From Macquaria australasica (taxonomy: Eukaryota; Chordata; Actinopteri; Centrarchiformes; Percichthyidae): a DNA stretch of 64,000 bases. Shown here piece after piece: positions 49,096 through 62,594 of this stretch (the first letter of the stretch is position 1; each line of letters begins with the position of its first letter). Below the pieces are notes generated by a model that saw nothing but the letters and a program-made list of their open reading frames with translations, was not told the origin of the DNA and did no database searches. Where the stretch lies: contig SEMN01000149.1 of NCBI GenBank assembly GCA_005408345.1, forward strand, positions 620,001-684,000, given 5' to 3'. Made by a program: the position numbers and the translations under genes.

Positions 49096-52000
49096 TGGTG
49101 TATACTGTATAGGGCCTATAGAGATATATATAAAAAGCAATAATGACCAACAACATACAATGTCTATATAGAAATACTCTCAGGACGACTTTGGTGATTT
49201 AAAAAAAAAAAACTGAGGACAACTATTTAACCATCTACAAAGCAATAATTACGGTACAATACATATTCACATTTCCTTAACAAAAATGTAATTATTGTTC
49301 ATACAGTTGCCCAGTGTGGGGGCTCCACTGTCTTGCAGCTGTTAATGGGGCTTTTGACAGAAAGAGACAGACAGACAGGCAGACAAACAGACAGACATCT
49401 GAGGCAGAGGGCAGTGAGAGAAATTATGAATGGGCATTGTAGTCATCCACAATGCATTGACGACTGATCTGTGGGCTGGGCAGTAGAACTGAGGGTGGTT
49501 TTTATTTCTAAGTCTACAGCTATAGATCTGCCATGTCAAAAAGGCAAATATATGATGATTAAATCACAATATTATTGGTCTTCTTCTATATCTTGATCTT
49601 GTTCTGCCTCTAGGGGCTCAAGAGGACACTCAATGTCATTGAAAGGGCTGCATCAGTAAACAATAAAGTCCTATTGGATGATTATTAATCAGTAAGCTGT
49701 AATGGGTGACCTTTTCACCTTACTGTTTGGAAGGAAACAAGTATGAAGCAAAGCGTGTCTTCATTCATATAGAAGGGAGGTTGGAGTGGTTTTTAACTTA
49801 TCAGAAACTGCAGCAGAAACTGTTTCTCCATTTATGATTTAGTCAGAAAACTGCAAAATAGATTTTGTTTCTGAAGACATGCCAGTACACACTTCTGCCT
49901 CTTTCGTCTGGAAATATGAGTGGCTGAAAAGTGCCTGGGAGAGGAGGAAATAGGGTAAGGCAGGCTATTACTGTGTGCATAGGGATAATAACTCTGCAGA
50001 GAGGTTTGGACCTGTATTATTTGTTGCTTTCAAGGCTGCACAACAGTGCATTATAAAATATTCTAAGACAGCAAATTCACTGGCTTGTTTGTAAAATTGA
50101 TCAATGAACATTTCATCATCATACATCATGTACACTGAGATTTAGAAATTCATTTTGATACACTTTCTTATTTAAAAGATCTGTACAACACAACCTGGCC
50201 TGCCTCACAGTGTCTTCATTTCTTAATATGTTTGCCCAGACCACACTGCAGATTATAATGCAAAAGCTTGCAAAACCCACACATGTCAATTTAATGTTAT
50301 AGCACATACAGATGTCCACACTCAGCTGGGACCCATATTTTCATACATTATTCATGCTGAAGTTGCATGATATTCATCCCCTTCCAAAAGATAGAATCTA
50401 ACCTGGGAGTAGCGCACGAACAGGAAATAAAGCGAAGACAGGAGGTAGGAAAATTGGCTCTAATGGGAGGATGAGTGAGATGAATAAGAAACAGGGTTTA
50501 TAGCACATGTGGGAAGAGAATCATCCCCATGCAAGGCGCAGCAAGTCTTACTGTTATACAAATCCAACACCAGAGATATACTCACATCTATGTGTATTAA
50601 TTTATTAAACAAATAAAGCAAACAAACCCCATAATCTAGATTATCACCATCTATTGCTATTAGATTGTTTTTGTATCTACAGTGGTGTTTGCTCCACTGT
50701 TAAGGTCACACAATCCACAAAACGTTACAATATTATGTATAATGTAAGCAGAAAAACCTCACATGACAGAAAAAGAGATCAGTGGTGTGCTCACTGTAGC
50801 TCTAAATCCCCACTGTTTGAATCCCACTCAGTCCCCTGTGGCTGCTTAGCAACCCCTCTCCAGCACAATATACTCTGAATTAACAGGGTAAAGTGTGACC
50901 GCTGCCTCCTCAAAACCACGAGTCAAGGGTGCTCTCCCATCATCAACGCCTTCTCTCAGCACTGCAGCAATAAAAGCCTCTGATTTATTACAACGTGGCT
51001 TCAAAACAACACAAAAAACAAACAAGCTGAAAAGCAAACACGAGCTACAAAACAGTCTGAAACCCAGATCAGCGTCAGTGCTGCTGGTGGCTCCATGTGA
51101 TGTGGGCAGTGGCAAAAAGGGACCTTATACTTCATATACAAAACAAACAGGTCCATAAGTATAAAATTCGGTCACCTTTAGTCTCCCAGATTCAGACGAT
51201 CAGCCACCTTTGAATGCATACTGTCAGGTAAACGTCCACATATATCCTTTGTTATATACCTTATATACAACACTATCTTGTGACCTATATATAGCTGCAT
51301 ATATGGGTAATGACATGCATTGTCAAGCCTTAAATTCAGCCTTGCATCTCACTTCCTCCAAACTGGATTTTCCGCCCTACACTACTTGGCTTCACTGTGG
51401 AGTATACTGATGGCTCTATGACAAATTCACTGAGCAGTCCCTGAGCAATAACACACAAGTCCCAAACCCCTGTCCTCCTGCTACTATAATCCAGAATAAA
51501 ATGACTCAGTAATGTGGGTTCACCATCCTGAGAGTCCCCCCTCTCCACCACCCCAAAATTGCTGGAAAAACTGCAAGGAACATGCACTAAATGGGGGTGT
51601 TTGATACCAAAATGGAGCTCATATTGATCCATTCTGTTCTTTTAGCATCAAAACACACACTCATGTGAAATTAAGAGGTATTAATCAATGCATTGTTTTA
51701 TTTTTTTAAGTGCACTATACGGGTTTATTTGAAAGTGGATGGAGCATCAAGCAGCTGTGACTTGAAGCAGGCTGAGATCTGTCCCTGGTGCTGAATTAAG
51801 AATTCACTAGGTCAAATCGATGAGGAAGGGATCAGTTTTCATATTCAGTTACAGTGTTCTGGGCGAAAGAAGTGATTCTGTTGCCTGGAGGTTCAATCGG
51901 ATGCAGAAGGGCGCTGCTGTCATTTTGATCTTTACTTAATTTCATGTAATGTTTGAGACGTTGTGGGCAGTTAGTTGGATAGAAAAGCAGTGAAAGTAGA

Positions 52001-53028
52001 AGTACAGTTCGATCACCACCTCTGTTCACGTGTAGCTGTCACTGCCGGTGAGTCTCTGAGCAAGACACATGCATGGGACCTAACCCCTCACCCGTCTCTC
52101 GGGATAAGCGCGTCAGCTAAAAGCGCTAAATGTAAATGCGAAAGCCTCTGTGAAGACTCAGAATAAGGGATTAAAATCCGCATCGCTGGATGTTAAAACT
52201 GCATTAGACCTGAATCCTCCCCGCCAGCTGCACGCCGCCCGTGGCTAGATCAGAATTTCATGAAAAAAACGCACAGATGCACCCACATCAGTCCGCGTTA
52301 TGTCGATCGTCTGCAAATGTCATTTTCCTTTAAGATGATGTAAGACATTACTTCATGGGACGATCTTTATTCTCTCTCTCTTGCACAGCTTGGAGCAACA
52401 TTATCTTAAACCTTCTGCGGGACCAAACGCTTCCGCACTCAGCAGTTTGGAGAGATGGGTGCGCACAGGAGTCCCGCTTTCACCCTCCTCTCTGTGAGCA
52501 ACCCCGGAACATGTTTCAGCATCCCAGTTGTCAGGAGTGACGCTTAGCAGCAGAATGATGGGATCAACGCACATTTTTCAATTAATCTCGGACTGATTGA
52601 ACTAGAAGACAGACGCCAGACGGCGAACCTTTCCACAGAAAACTTGAGCAAAAACATTGTTTTTACTTTTTGGATGGTGGGAAATTTCTGAGCGAAGTGA
52701 GGATTATATTTCTTTGAAGTCACACTAATGACCCATCGCAGTGAATGTGTGTAACATGATGCGCTCACTGGTTGTGATAATCGATTCTGTTAAAAAAGGA
52801 TGCACCGTGGGCAGGCACATTTACGCATGGGGTTAAATGATCTATTGTAGGCACACCTTGGGATTGTTTGTCATGAGACACTGGATGCAAGGACTGCAGC
52901 TTGAATCAGGACTATGCTTTGGGTCTGAGTGCATCAACACCATGCAGCTACATCCCACACCCTGAACTTCTGGGACGTTTGCGCTCCGAGATCGAGACTC
53001 AGATTTTGTGCAAGATCTGGACAAAAAA
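49096..53028. other. Divergent spacer between nr3c1 and kctd16, with kctd16 5' region
   Basis: About 4 kb with no supported gene. It is AT-rich to about 52000, then turns into the kctd16 upstream region. The kctd16 5' UTR probably includes roughly 52380-53028, since no splice acceptor close to the ATG stands out. A SINE/LINE-like tail sits at 52019-52140. A run of G/A-rich CAGACAGACAGGCAGACAAA lies near 49370. Confidence 0.45.
52019..52140 (+). repeat. Probable tRNA-derived SINE / LINE 3' tail
   Basis: The segment contains CTGAGCAAGACACATGCATG and then GGGATAAGCGCGTCAGCTAA with GCTAAATGTAAATG. The last part resembles the GATAAGAGCGTCTGCTAAATG 3' tail shared by several fish SINEs and their partner LINEs. 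It lies about 0.9 kb upstream of the kctd16 ATG. It is diverged, so the family is uncertain. Confidence 0.5.
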
Positions 53029-56000
53029 ATGGCACTGAGCGAAAACTGCAAAACGCAACCTGCAAAAGAGCAAGGCTCAGTGCAAAACCCTCCATCGGAC
53101 GTTATTGAGCTAAACGTGGGTGGTCAGGTTTATTACACTCGCCATGCCACCTTGACAAGCTTTCCAAATTCCTTGCTTGGGAAGCTGTTCTCTAACAAGA
53201 AGGGGTCTTCAAATGACTTGTCCCGGGACCTTAGAGGACGTTATTTTATTGACAGAGATGGCTTTCTGTTTCGGTATGTATTGGATTACCTTAGAGACAA
53301 GCAGGTTGTCCTCCCTGACCACTTCCCAGAGAAAGGAAGGTTGAAAAGAGAGGCGGAATACTTCCAGCTGCCAGAATTGGCCAAACTTTTGTCATCCGAG
53401 GATTCAAGACTACTTCCAGACGACTTGTACTACAGCGATTTTGATGATGCGTCGCAGGGCAGCGACCAGAGGTTTTACCCCTCTTACTCCTTGGACAGGA
53501 GGTATGGCTACATCACGGTCGCTTTCAAAGGCGTTTGCACCGGGGGAGGCAGAGAAAGTCAAACTGATGCCAAGGCCAAAAAGTTACCGAGAATCTTCAT
53601 CAGCAGTAGGATTGGCTTGGCGAAAGAGGTATTTGGAGACGCCCTGAACGAGAGTAGGGACTCGGACAGACCACCGGACCGTTACACCTGCAGGTTTTAC
53701 CTCAAGTTCAAGCACCTGGAGAGAGCGTTTGACATGCTGTCAGAGAGCGGCTTTCACATTGTGGCTTGCAATTCGTCCCTGACCGCGTCCTCCATCGGTC
53801 ATTACGCGGATGACAGGGTCTGGTCCAATTACGTACAGTACATCTTCTACCGTGAGTGAAGATTTATTCCTACTCTACACTTTCAGAAGTGATGTGAGAT
53901 AAACTGGTGGCTTTGACATCCAGGAGTAATTAGAATGCAAACAACAGCCCCACAAAAATAACACCCAATGTAAAGTAAAAAAAAAAAAAAAAAAAAAATG
54001 AAAGTGCCCCTCCCTCCCCCCACATAACCACATCCAGGCAATAGGCTCATCAGTATGGTATTGCATGGCGTCCATCAGAAAGTGATGAGTGTGTTTTTCT
54101 CATTAAATAGTGTAAAACGTTTACCCACATAGCTTTCCATAAGAAAACCCACCTAATTTGATTCTAATGGTCGAGATTTAGAGGTGATCTGCAGAAGTTG
54201 GTGTGTGTTAGCTCACACCGCCAGGAGGCATGGTCGGGTTAGCCTACAGCACATGTATGCATCCCTTGCAGTGGCTGACTTTAAACTTCTATTTTAGGTC
54301 CGAGATAAGAGGCAAACTTTCCCACGGGCCGCAGGGGAGTTGAGTCACAACGCTGCTACACATGCGTCATGCGTAAACACGGGTTATTGCTCAGATTTTG
54401 AGGGGTTATGAATAAGCACCAGTGGGCAGCGACGTTTCACATAAATGCTGCTGCATTCTCTTGAAGCAGCTCTGCTCTTTACTTGAAGACAAAGTTTGTT
54501 CGTCAGCAAATGCCTTAATTAGCTGCAAATATGGTTCATTCCACTCTTTGCAGAGGGAGGAGTTGGACCATATGGCCGATTAAAAAGCACTTTGTTCATT
54601 ATTCTGAATGGCTCCCTTTGGAAGAGCAGAAGAAAACCCAGTTGGTGGGTCAAGGTTGGAGGTGCAGGAGGGTGTTCTGAGGAAGACATGACATATGGTT
54701 TGCTAATGATTTACCAATAGTGTTGTTAATACAGGCTAATTATAACAGAGGGGTCTGCATTGACCCACAAGAACATTCAGCCAGGTAACATTTTCCTGAG
54801 TCATTCAACTTTCTGGAGCACAGCATATGGTGTAGGTGTTCACATCCCCATTAACAGACACTGCCCTAGGACAAAGGATGAGTAGGATGAGAAGGAGGGA
54901 CGACACAGGGGAGAAACTGCTGTAAGTACAGCATGGAAGGAAAGAAGATGCAGAGTGAGAAGAGCACAGGGGAGAGGAATAGAGAGAGAGGGAATTTAAG
55001 GAAGCGAGCTGAAAAGAAGTGAAGAAGAGGGAGGCAAGCAGATGGAGGAGAGAGCGGCTGAGCGGGAGGGATGAGGGAGTAAAAGTTGCATGAGACCTGG
55101 CCATGGGGAGAAAGAACTGAGGCAGAAAGGAGAGAGGGAACGAGGAGCAAAAATAGATTAAAGTAAGTATCAGACAGGAAAGTTCATCGGGTCCGAGGGG
55201 GCAAAGAGGAAAAATATTTTTTGGTGGTAAGACACGAAAAACGAGGGAGAGACTGGGTTTTCATTAAAAGAGAGAAGACAAGGTGAGGGTGAGAGGAAAC
55301 ACACACACACACACACATATGTATATAGCGACCGTTAGTAGAGAGAGGCCTAGTCAGCATGATGGATGGACACATCAGAGGCAGACAGGCGTGAGAGCGC
55401 TTGCTCCACAGCAGCACAGCGGCCCGCATCCACTTTCAAAACTAATACTGTAACCTGATTCTGAATGTGGGACACTGGCTGGCCTCGGGCAGGTAGTCCT
55501 AAACTAAGAATGCATGTAGACAAGTGCACCTTTGAGGTGGGCACGAAACAGATGTGTTTTATTGTTGTTTGTTGTTTTTAGCAGAACATTTCTCCCTCCC
55601 ATCCAATCACAGGCTCATATGGAGTGAAACAGGGAGGCTGGGATTGTGCAGAGTGTAAAAAGAGCAATCCGGTGCAGTAAACAAATTGAGAGACTTTCTT
55701 CCAGCCTGTCAGTTCCTTAGCATCAGTTATGTTCTTCTTGTTGAACGCGTCAGTTGTTTTCTACAGGCTCCACTGACTCTCAGTATTAGTGTAGACTCCA
55801 GTTTCCAAAATGCCCACAGTAGATATTCATCATTTTACTGCATGGTATCATCTGTATTAACAGTCAGGGGAGCCGTTCCCTCATAAAGTTAAGACACTCC
55901 ACTCTCAATTATTGTCATCCACTCCTGTTCAGTAGGATTTATGCTGTTGGTTTCTCCATCGACTAAAACAAATTAATCTTTCAGGAAAAGGGCACTCTCC

Positions 56001-59000
56001 TCAGGAGGCCACAGTGTCTGAGCATTCATCATGAACAAGAGTTTTTGCACCTGATGGCCATGATGAATAATTCGCATTTGACCGGGTATGACTTGTTCAC
56101 CCTTTGAATAAACAACTGAGCCAGAGAGAAATATATCAAAACTAATAACCAGCACACATTACAGTGAACGAGACGGAGAACAGAAGCTGGTTTGGTCCAA
56201 AAATCCAGAGGATCAGCTGCTTGCAGCATCTTGCATGGTATTGCATTTGCTGGGGGAAATATGGAAGCCCAAAAATAGATGAAAAGTTGGTCATGATTTA
56301 TAAAATGCTCATGGTAAGTTAGTTACTTATTAAGTAAAAAGTATAAGATAAAAAGTCAAAATTACAAGATAAAAATCAAAGTTTTGAGATAAAAAGTCAA
56401 AATCATGAGATGAAAAGTGAAAACTTTGACTTTCTAAGTTATAATATGAGATAATAAAGTAAAAACTATTAAAAGTAAGATAAAAAGTAAAAAATTATGA
56501 GATAATAATATAAACATTTTGAGATATGGGAGAGTAAGTCAAATGTTTTACTTATCATTAGCATTGTTTTTTTTATTTATCATGTATAACTTTTTATTTT
56601 TATTTTACTGGCAGAATTGGGCTTCCGTAGGTAGATGATCCTGTCAGGTTATTTGTCAAGCAGAAATTTAGGTCGTTTAGCGTGACAGGGACGTTTCGTT
56701 TTTTCGATTGGCAGTGACAACATTATTTCTGTAGAGATTAACAACTCTAACCTCCCAGTTGGCGTTTGGGACCAGTCTCCTTATTGCTAATTATCTCTGG
56801 GGAAAGAGGAGAGTGTTGGCTAATTAAAAAGCAATCTGTGATCCCAAAATATTTCCTCGTCTCCAGTCATCCTGGATGGAGATGCAGTTTAGAAAGATAG
56901 ATGCTAACCTATTTTAAAGGCAATTCAAAATATAAGTCATGTTCTAAAATAGGAAAAGGTTCTTACAGTCAATTCATAGATGAAAATGACACGACGTCAT
57001 GGACTAAATAACATCATAACCTGCTTTGACATTACTTCTTCCACATCACAGTGGCAGAGCAAATCAATTTGCTTGGGTGTAATGGAGGCAGAGATTGGGC
57101 CGTCCCTGAGCTCCCAGAGAGCCTGGTTGGAGTCTGGATGGATTGGCAGTGCCGACAAGAGATGGATGGGGCTCCCATGAACAACTCACACACGTCTTAA
57201 AGAGCAGCTGGGCAGAAAGATGGCCTGAAGGAAGGCATGGGTGTGTGCTTGTACCATTTTTTCTCACAGTGGTTGCAGAACCTTGTGCAGTTCAAGTAGA
57301 CAATCTGGCTCACCTTGGGAGTAAATCTGAGTTTATTGAAAAGCTGCAGATGCAAAAGGAAAATATACTTATACTTATATACAATACTGAAATCAATCGT
57401 TCTTTGAAGCAGCATGCACTGAATTTTGAAGGACCAGGTGGTTTTTCACGTTTTAGGTCATTGACTACAAATAGTATTCTTCACATTACTGCTGATTGTT
57501 TTCTAAATCTTACTACCAGCTTTTACGTTGATTTCTATGCAGCCGTTAGTTCCCATTTAATCTCACTACAGTATTAAAATGAATTTGCAGAGACAAAGAA
57601 CATCTAATCTGTCATAATGAACGTTTCATTATCTTTTCTTTTTTTTGTCAAAGTTTTTGTTGCACAATAACTCAGTTACAAGCAGAGATTGGGAGGATTG
57701 TAACATTCCTAAATTGGGAATCAGGGGCTAAATAATAACCCTTTCATGCATGGAATAAGCTAACTCACACTAACCCTCTCTCACTGTCCATTCTTGCTTA
57801 TTGATTGTCTTCAACACAAAACAATATACTGTACGACTGCTGACTCACAAATCACAGATGTCGGGAGTGTCCTTGAACGCATCAACAAGGAGAGTTTTCA
57901 AAATAGTACCTGCTAGTAACTTCATTACCAAGGTGAATGATAATGCAGTTTTGACAAATAAAAAGACTAAATACAGACCTTGATGGATTACCCACCCAAA
58001 CCTCCAGTATGTTCCTTTAAAATAACACGTAAACTTAGAACCAAATTAATAGCTGACTAGTTTTCAGGCATAATTTGAATACTGTCATTTTTTTGTCCTT
58101 GCTTCTGCTATGTCTGCACTCTGTCGCTGCTGGAGAACAGGTATAACAGCTCTTATCGTATGACATCTAACACCTTAATGAGTCCTCCAGAGACACGTGA
58201 TGGCTACGTGGATGGTGGAACTTACATTGGGGGCAGGGCTGAGAGTTTCCTGAAGACAGGGCATCCTGTGTGTTGGTATGCAGGAGGTCATCTTGGCTCT
58301 TTTTGAGGGTGCAAGGTAGCTTGTGTAAAGAGCAAATGAAAGCATGTTTGGGGGTCTACTGTAAAATTCAAAGAGGTGTTACATGCACTTTCCTTAGATG
58401 TAACTCTTTGAATATCACCTACTTGACAGGGTGAGGGACCAGAGTTGCCCCTCCTCTTTCCTCCAGCCTCTTGAGGCATCATCTAGGTGATGACAGGAGC
58501 TCGGTGAATACTCAGGACACCTTCTCGCTTTCTCCCCGCCTCATCAGTGCCTGTGCAGTGGATGGGTGTGGCTCTGGGTCAGGGGACAGGCCTACAGGGA
58601 GAGGCTGATATAGACATTTCAATCTGTCTGCGTTGCTTGTTCATCTCCCTGTCAGGCAGACGCTCAGCAGGCAGCCACCCTCTGACTCTGGGAGGAGACA
58701 GCACCCACTTGTCATTAACAATCAGCCAGTGAAGCTGTCGCTCTCCTCATGGAAAGCAGATAATTTGGGCCAGGCCAGTAATGGCTCTATGAGAGAGTAA
58801 GAGTGTCCTTGAATCAGGTAATGTAAAGCTTACTGGGACTCCATGGGTTACCCCGACTATTCCTCTCCTTTCTCATCACTGCTGCTAAAGAGGGTTGTTA
58901 CAGCTGAGTAGGCTGGCTGAGTGGAGGTAATTAATATTGACAAATTCAATTGTATGCAGATATTACTGACATTATTATATCTGGCAAGAGGATGGCTTTA

Positions 59001-62000
59001 GCCGTCAGTTAGACTGGACACAAACTGCTGAAGTGATACTTTTGCAGCAAATAGGACTGTCTTGGTGAAATGGATTTCCCTCACCCTGTAAGGACGGTCA
59101 CTGCCTTTGCAAGACAATCCTTTTTTCTGCTGCAAGGACACACTGGCCTAATTTGTGAGCTAACAAGCATGTAAACTACACTCTTCCCGAGGCAGTGGCA
59201 GAGTATTTGTGTAACTGGATAAGTGATCTGGAGAATGTAAGAGTGTGTCTAAGATCAGAGCTCATATGAGCTTAACTCCCTGACTGGCTGAATGAATATG
59301 CATAGTTAACCTGTCAGGCAATATTACCCCTAGTACATGTAGCTTTTTTTCACCAAGCTAATCAGGGCTGATACTCGATTCTTTTTCTCCCTATTTTGTT
59401 TGTTTCACGACCAAAGTCTCGTCCAGAGAATATTTCTGTCCTAGAATCAAGCAGCAACTGAAGCATTTGAAGATGATTCACACCACTCAGCCTCACAGGA
59501 TTTTGTTGTGTTTGGGCAATGAAAGCAAGTATGTTTTTTTCAGAAATTCAAAAATTAACTGGGTTTTTTTTTTTTTTTTTTGTCCAGCTTGGACGTAAAA
59601 TGCTTCTTTGTGTTCAAAACTTATTTTCATTTATTTAGATTGAGGGCGCAGTTCACATCACTGCTGAGACAAATTTGAAAAGCAGACAGCTTTGGGTCAC
59701 TCAAGTCCAAATCTGAAATAAATTGCATTATGACCTCCTGGTTATGTGCAATAACAACATGAAATTGCTGAGTGATGAGTCTTTCTTGTTCCTCTTTATT
59801 TATTTTTTTGCCTCTCAACTTTCAGCGTGTGATCGTTCATGCCGAGCGTCTCTCAGATTACATGACTGAAGCACAGAGCTGCTCTGCCATTAAAGGAATA
59901 ATCATCAGACGCCCTTGATGAGTCAGTTTAGAGGCACAAATAAAAACAAACACACTAATGTCTGACAAGAAACCCACTGACATTTGAATTTGAGTTTGTC
60001 AGAGCCCTCTGCCTTCAGTCCCCATCGTGTCCTACTTTTAATGGGTAAAAACGTGCTCTTTTAGTCTAATAATCAGGCAGTTGAATTTCCATAAAGCTCT
60101 GACCTCTCTCAGGCACGAAGACAAACATCCCTGCTTTCATTAGAGATGGAGAGGAGTTTGAGGATACCCCGTGTGACACGCCTGCATGCCTCCGTGCAGA
60201 ACTCGACTCCCTCTCTCTGTGTTATTTATGAGAAGTGCACAGCCTGAGTCTGGTTTGAGGACCAGCCCCAGTCTTTTAATGTGGTTGGAACATGATCTCT
60301 TAGACAGGCTGTATAGAAAAACTCACTGCAATCAATGGCTTCCCTGAAAAGATACCAAAGGGTATTAGACACACCCACTTGTTTAAATGTACCCCAGAAT
60401 GACTGTGCTTCCTGACAAGGCTCTTAGTCGTTTCCTGTCTTGGCTCTGAAGGGGACATCAATGCTTGACACTGCACAACTTTATCCAATACAGTTTGTGG
60501 CTGCGTTCTTACACACACAGATTTGTTTTTGCATTATAGGCTATACCGCATGTCCATGTCCAAATTATTGTATAAAACAAAATGCAAGCCCAGGTGCTTC
60601 TCAGCCTGTCAGTGGCTTTAATACAATTCATTCTCCTGCACGGCCTGAAAATTTGATGATGCTATTATTGGGTGTTGGCTAGTTTCCTAAATGGGTTTGC
60701 CCCTCTGGACCACAGCATCCATCCATTTAGAAACAATGCTCAGCCTCCCTCCTCTTGATCCTCCTCGCTAAAGCGCCTGCATCCATTTGCCTGGTGCTAC
60801 TCGTCTGCCGGATTCAGCTAGATTCATTTTCTGCGGGGGGAAATTGGTGCGCTGATTGGCCTCTTTACTCATGGATTAGCCATTAAAAAGCTGTTAGTGA
60901 CTCTCTCACTATCAGCTCAATGCAATCATCGCACCAGAGATAAGGTCATTATTACAGTGTGCGCAGAGAGGTTAAAGTCCCCCTTGATCTCTGTTCAGTA
61001 TAAATTGGTGCATGCACTGGAAGGAGGTAATGGACAAATTATTGCTCCCTCTGAGATATCATTTCTATTGAGCCTGTATCATCACATTGGAAAAAGTCAT
61101 TAAGAGGTTTTTAGAATCTGTGTACATTAGTTTATTCCTCATACACCGTTGTTTATATTACAGCGAGCACAGCAGTTTTCAGCACATTTCTACCTGTTTA
61201 GTACATCTAAATGAGACCTTAGTTCAGGGATATTTTTGGAAATGAAAGACAGCTGCAGTGTTTACTGTCTTACTGTCTTCGCTTGAACACTTCACAAGCC
61301 AGCGGGCAGTGCAGTACAGTATTTCTGGTTCATAATTAGCAGTGTAGGAGGATGTGAGATGATACAAGAAGTAGGTACAGGAGGAAAACGAAGACTGCTA
61401 AAATCCTCTACCTGGTTCACTTCTCATCCAAACTTCATGACAGGAGGTCAGGACACCTGCAGGGCCTGCAGGTACATTTATTCACTCCTCTATTCACTGA
61501 CCCAATTCTGTTACCACTCAAGATAAATTATACTTTGTGTTTACCTGCTTTTTCTACCTTGTTGCCTCCCTAAAGGTAGAAAGCACCTTGGCAACTTATT
61601 TGACTGAGTGATCTGAAAACACAAAAATAATACACCACCATCTTAATACAAGGCAGTCAGGTTACAGTCTAATAAGAAACTGCAAATGCAAAGCAGATTG
61701 CTTTGGCTCCGAGACAAGCTTTGCCTTGGGAAATGGGAAAGGTCTTTTAGGGAGACGTACTGAAATGAGCTCTGGGGTTCTCCTTATCAGGGGAAGCAAT
61801 ATGCACAGCCCACCAGCTCTTTGAGATTCAGCAATTAAATGTCAAAGCCAATAACTTGCATGTTCTTACATCTGTACCCCCCTAAATACCCACACACACA
61901 CTCATCTGATATTCGCTTAAAGATATTTGTATGACATTGAAACTGCTGTGTAGGCATTTGTCAGCATTTGCTTGATCAGTGCAACTGTTTCTTTTGATTA

Positions 62001-62594
62001 CAGCTTGAATCTGTCACCATACAGACAGCTGGTACATTAGTTTACAGTGCGTTTCTGCATGAAGGAGGGTCTTGCTGCAACAGAAAATTGACTGCACGTG
62101 GTCAAAACAACTGACAAATGTGTTTGTGTGTGTGTTTTCTAGGTGGGCCCTCAAGGTGGTTGTCCTCTCACTGTGACTGCTGCTGCAAGAGCCACAAAAG
62201 CGAGCGTGAGGGAGAGAGCGGCACTTCCTTCAATGAGCTCTCCACTTCTTGTTCTGAGACCCAGTCGGAGGCCAGTTCCCCTCAAGGAACCGTGATCTGT
62301 GGCCCCGTGAGACGGCAGATCAACATCCAGACGCTGGACCGTCCCATGCCTAAAGGACCAGTGCACATGCTGCAGCAGGCAGAGATGCGCCGTAAGACCG
62401 ACATGCTCCGCGTGAGAACCTTTGGGGTCCGAGAACGAGAGGCCGCAAAGAGGAAAGCGAACAAGGAGAAGCTGACTCCAGAGCAGGAGATGGAGAAATG
62501 CATCCAGGACTTCCGGCGCATTAGGATTCCTGATCACTTTCCGGAGAGGAAGTACATGTGGCAATCAGAGCTCCTGAGAAAGTACCGTCTCTAA
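53029..62594 (+). CDS. kctd16: BTB/POZ domain-containing protein KCTD16 (GABA-B receptor auxiliary subunit)
   Basis: KCTD16 binds the C-terminal tail of the GABA-B2 receptor as a homo-oligomer and shapes G-protein signalling at neuronal membranes. Two coding exons are seen: 53029-53851 and 62143-62594, joined by an 8.3 kb GT-AG intron that splits an Arg codon. The product is 424 aa (human 428). The T1/BTB domain spans about residues 22-125 (VIELNVGGQVYYTRHATLTS, GRYFIDRDGFLFRYVLDYLR, LPDHFPEKGRLKREAEYFQL). The H1 homology domain follows to about residue 274 (YGYITVAFKGVCTGG, FYLKFKHLERAFDMLSESGF). Exon 2 encodes the C-terminal part with CDCCCKSHK, VICGPVRRQINIQTLDRP and the ending WQSELLRKYRL, which is diagnostic of KCTD16 over KCTD8/KCTD12. 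The ATG in AAAAAAATGGC at 53029 gives the family start MALS; in-frame codons upstream have no ATG. Confidence 0.96.
54870..55185. repeat. Purine-rich (GA) low-complexity block
   Basis: For about 300 bases the plus strand is made overwhelmingly of G and A, with runs such as AGAGAGAGAGGGAATTTAAG and AAGTGAAGAAGAGGGAGGCA. It is a strand-asymmetric low-complexity tract. Confidence 0.8.
56330..56590. repeat. Degenerate tandem repeat of an AGATAAAAAGTCAAAAT-like unit
   Basis: Units such as AAGATAAAAAGTCAAAATTA, GAGATAAAAAGTCAAAATCA and TAAGATAAAAAGTAAAAAAT recur with a period of about 20-25 bases. Part of the array (AAAACTTTGACTTTCTAAGT) is in the opposite orientation. I recognise this kind of repeat from many fish genomes. 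Confidence 0.7.

Larger units (their letters stand above)
53852..62142 (+). other. kctd16: Single large intron of kctd16
   Basis: No gene is supported inside. It contains a 22-base A run at 53977-53998, the purine-rich block at 54870-55185, a CA tract at 55299-55317, the degenerate tandem repeat at 56330-56590 and T runs near 59560. Stretches such as 58500-58760 and 60830-61110 look like unique, non-repetitive sequence and could be conserved regulatory DNA, but that cannot be shown without comparison. Confidence 0.65.

Noticed and set aside
53008..53028. Seven extra in-frame codons upstream of the kctd16 ATG, beginning with GTG
   Set aside because: GTG starts are not normal in vertebrate nuclear genes, and the ATG at 53029 gives the conserved MALS start.
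62151..62564. A 137-codon open frame on the minus strand opposite kctd16 exon 2
   Set aside because: It is a shadow of the conserved plus-strand coding exon and shows no family resemblance of its own.
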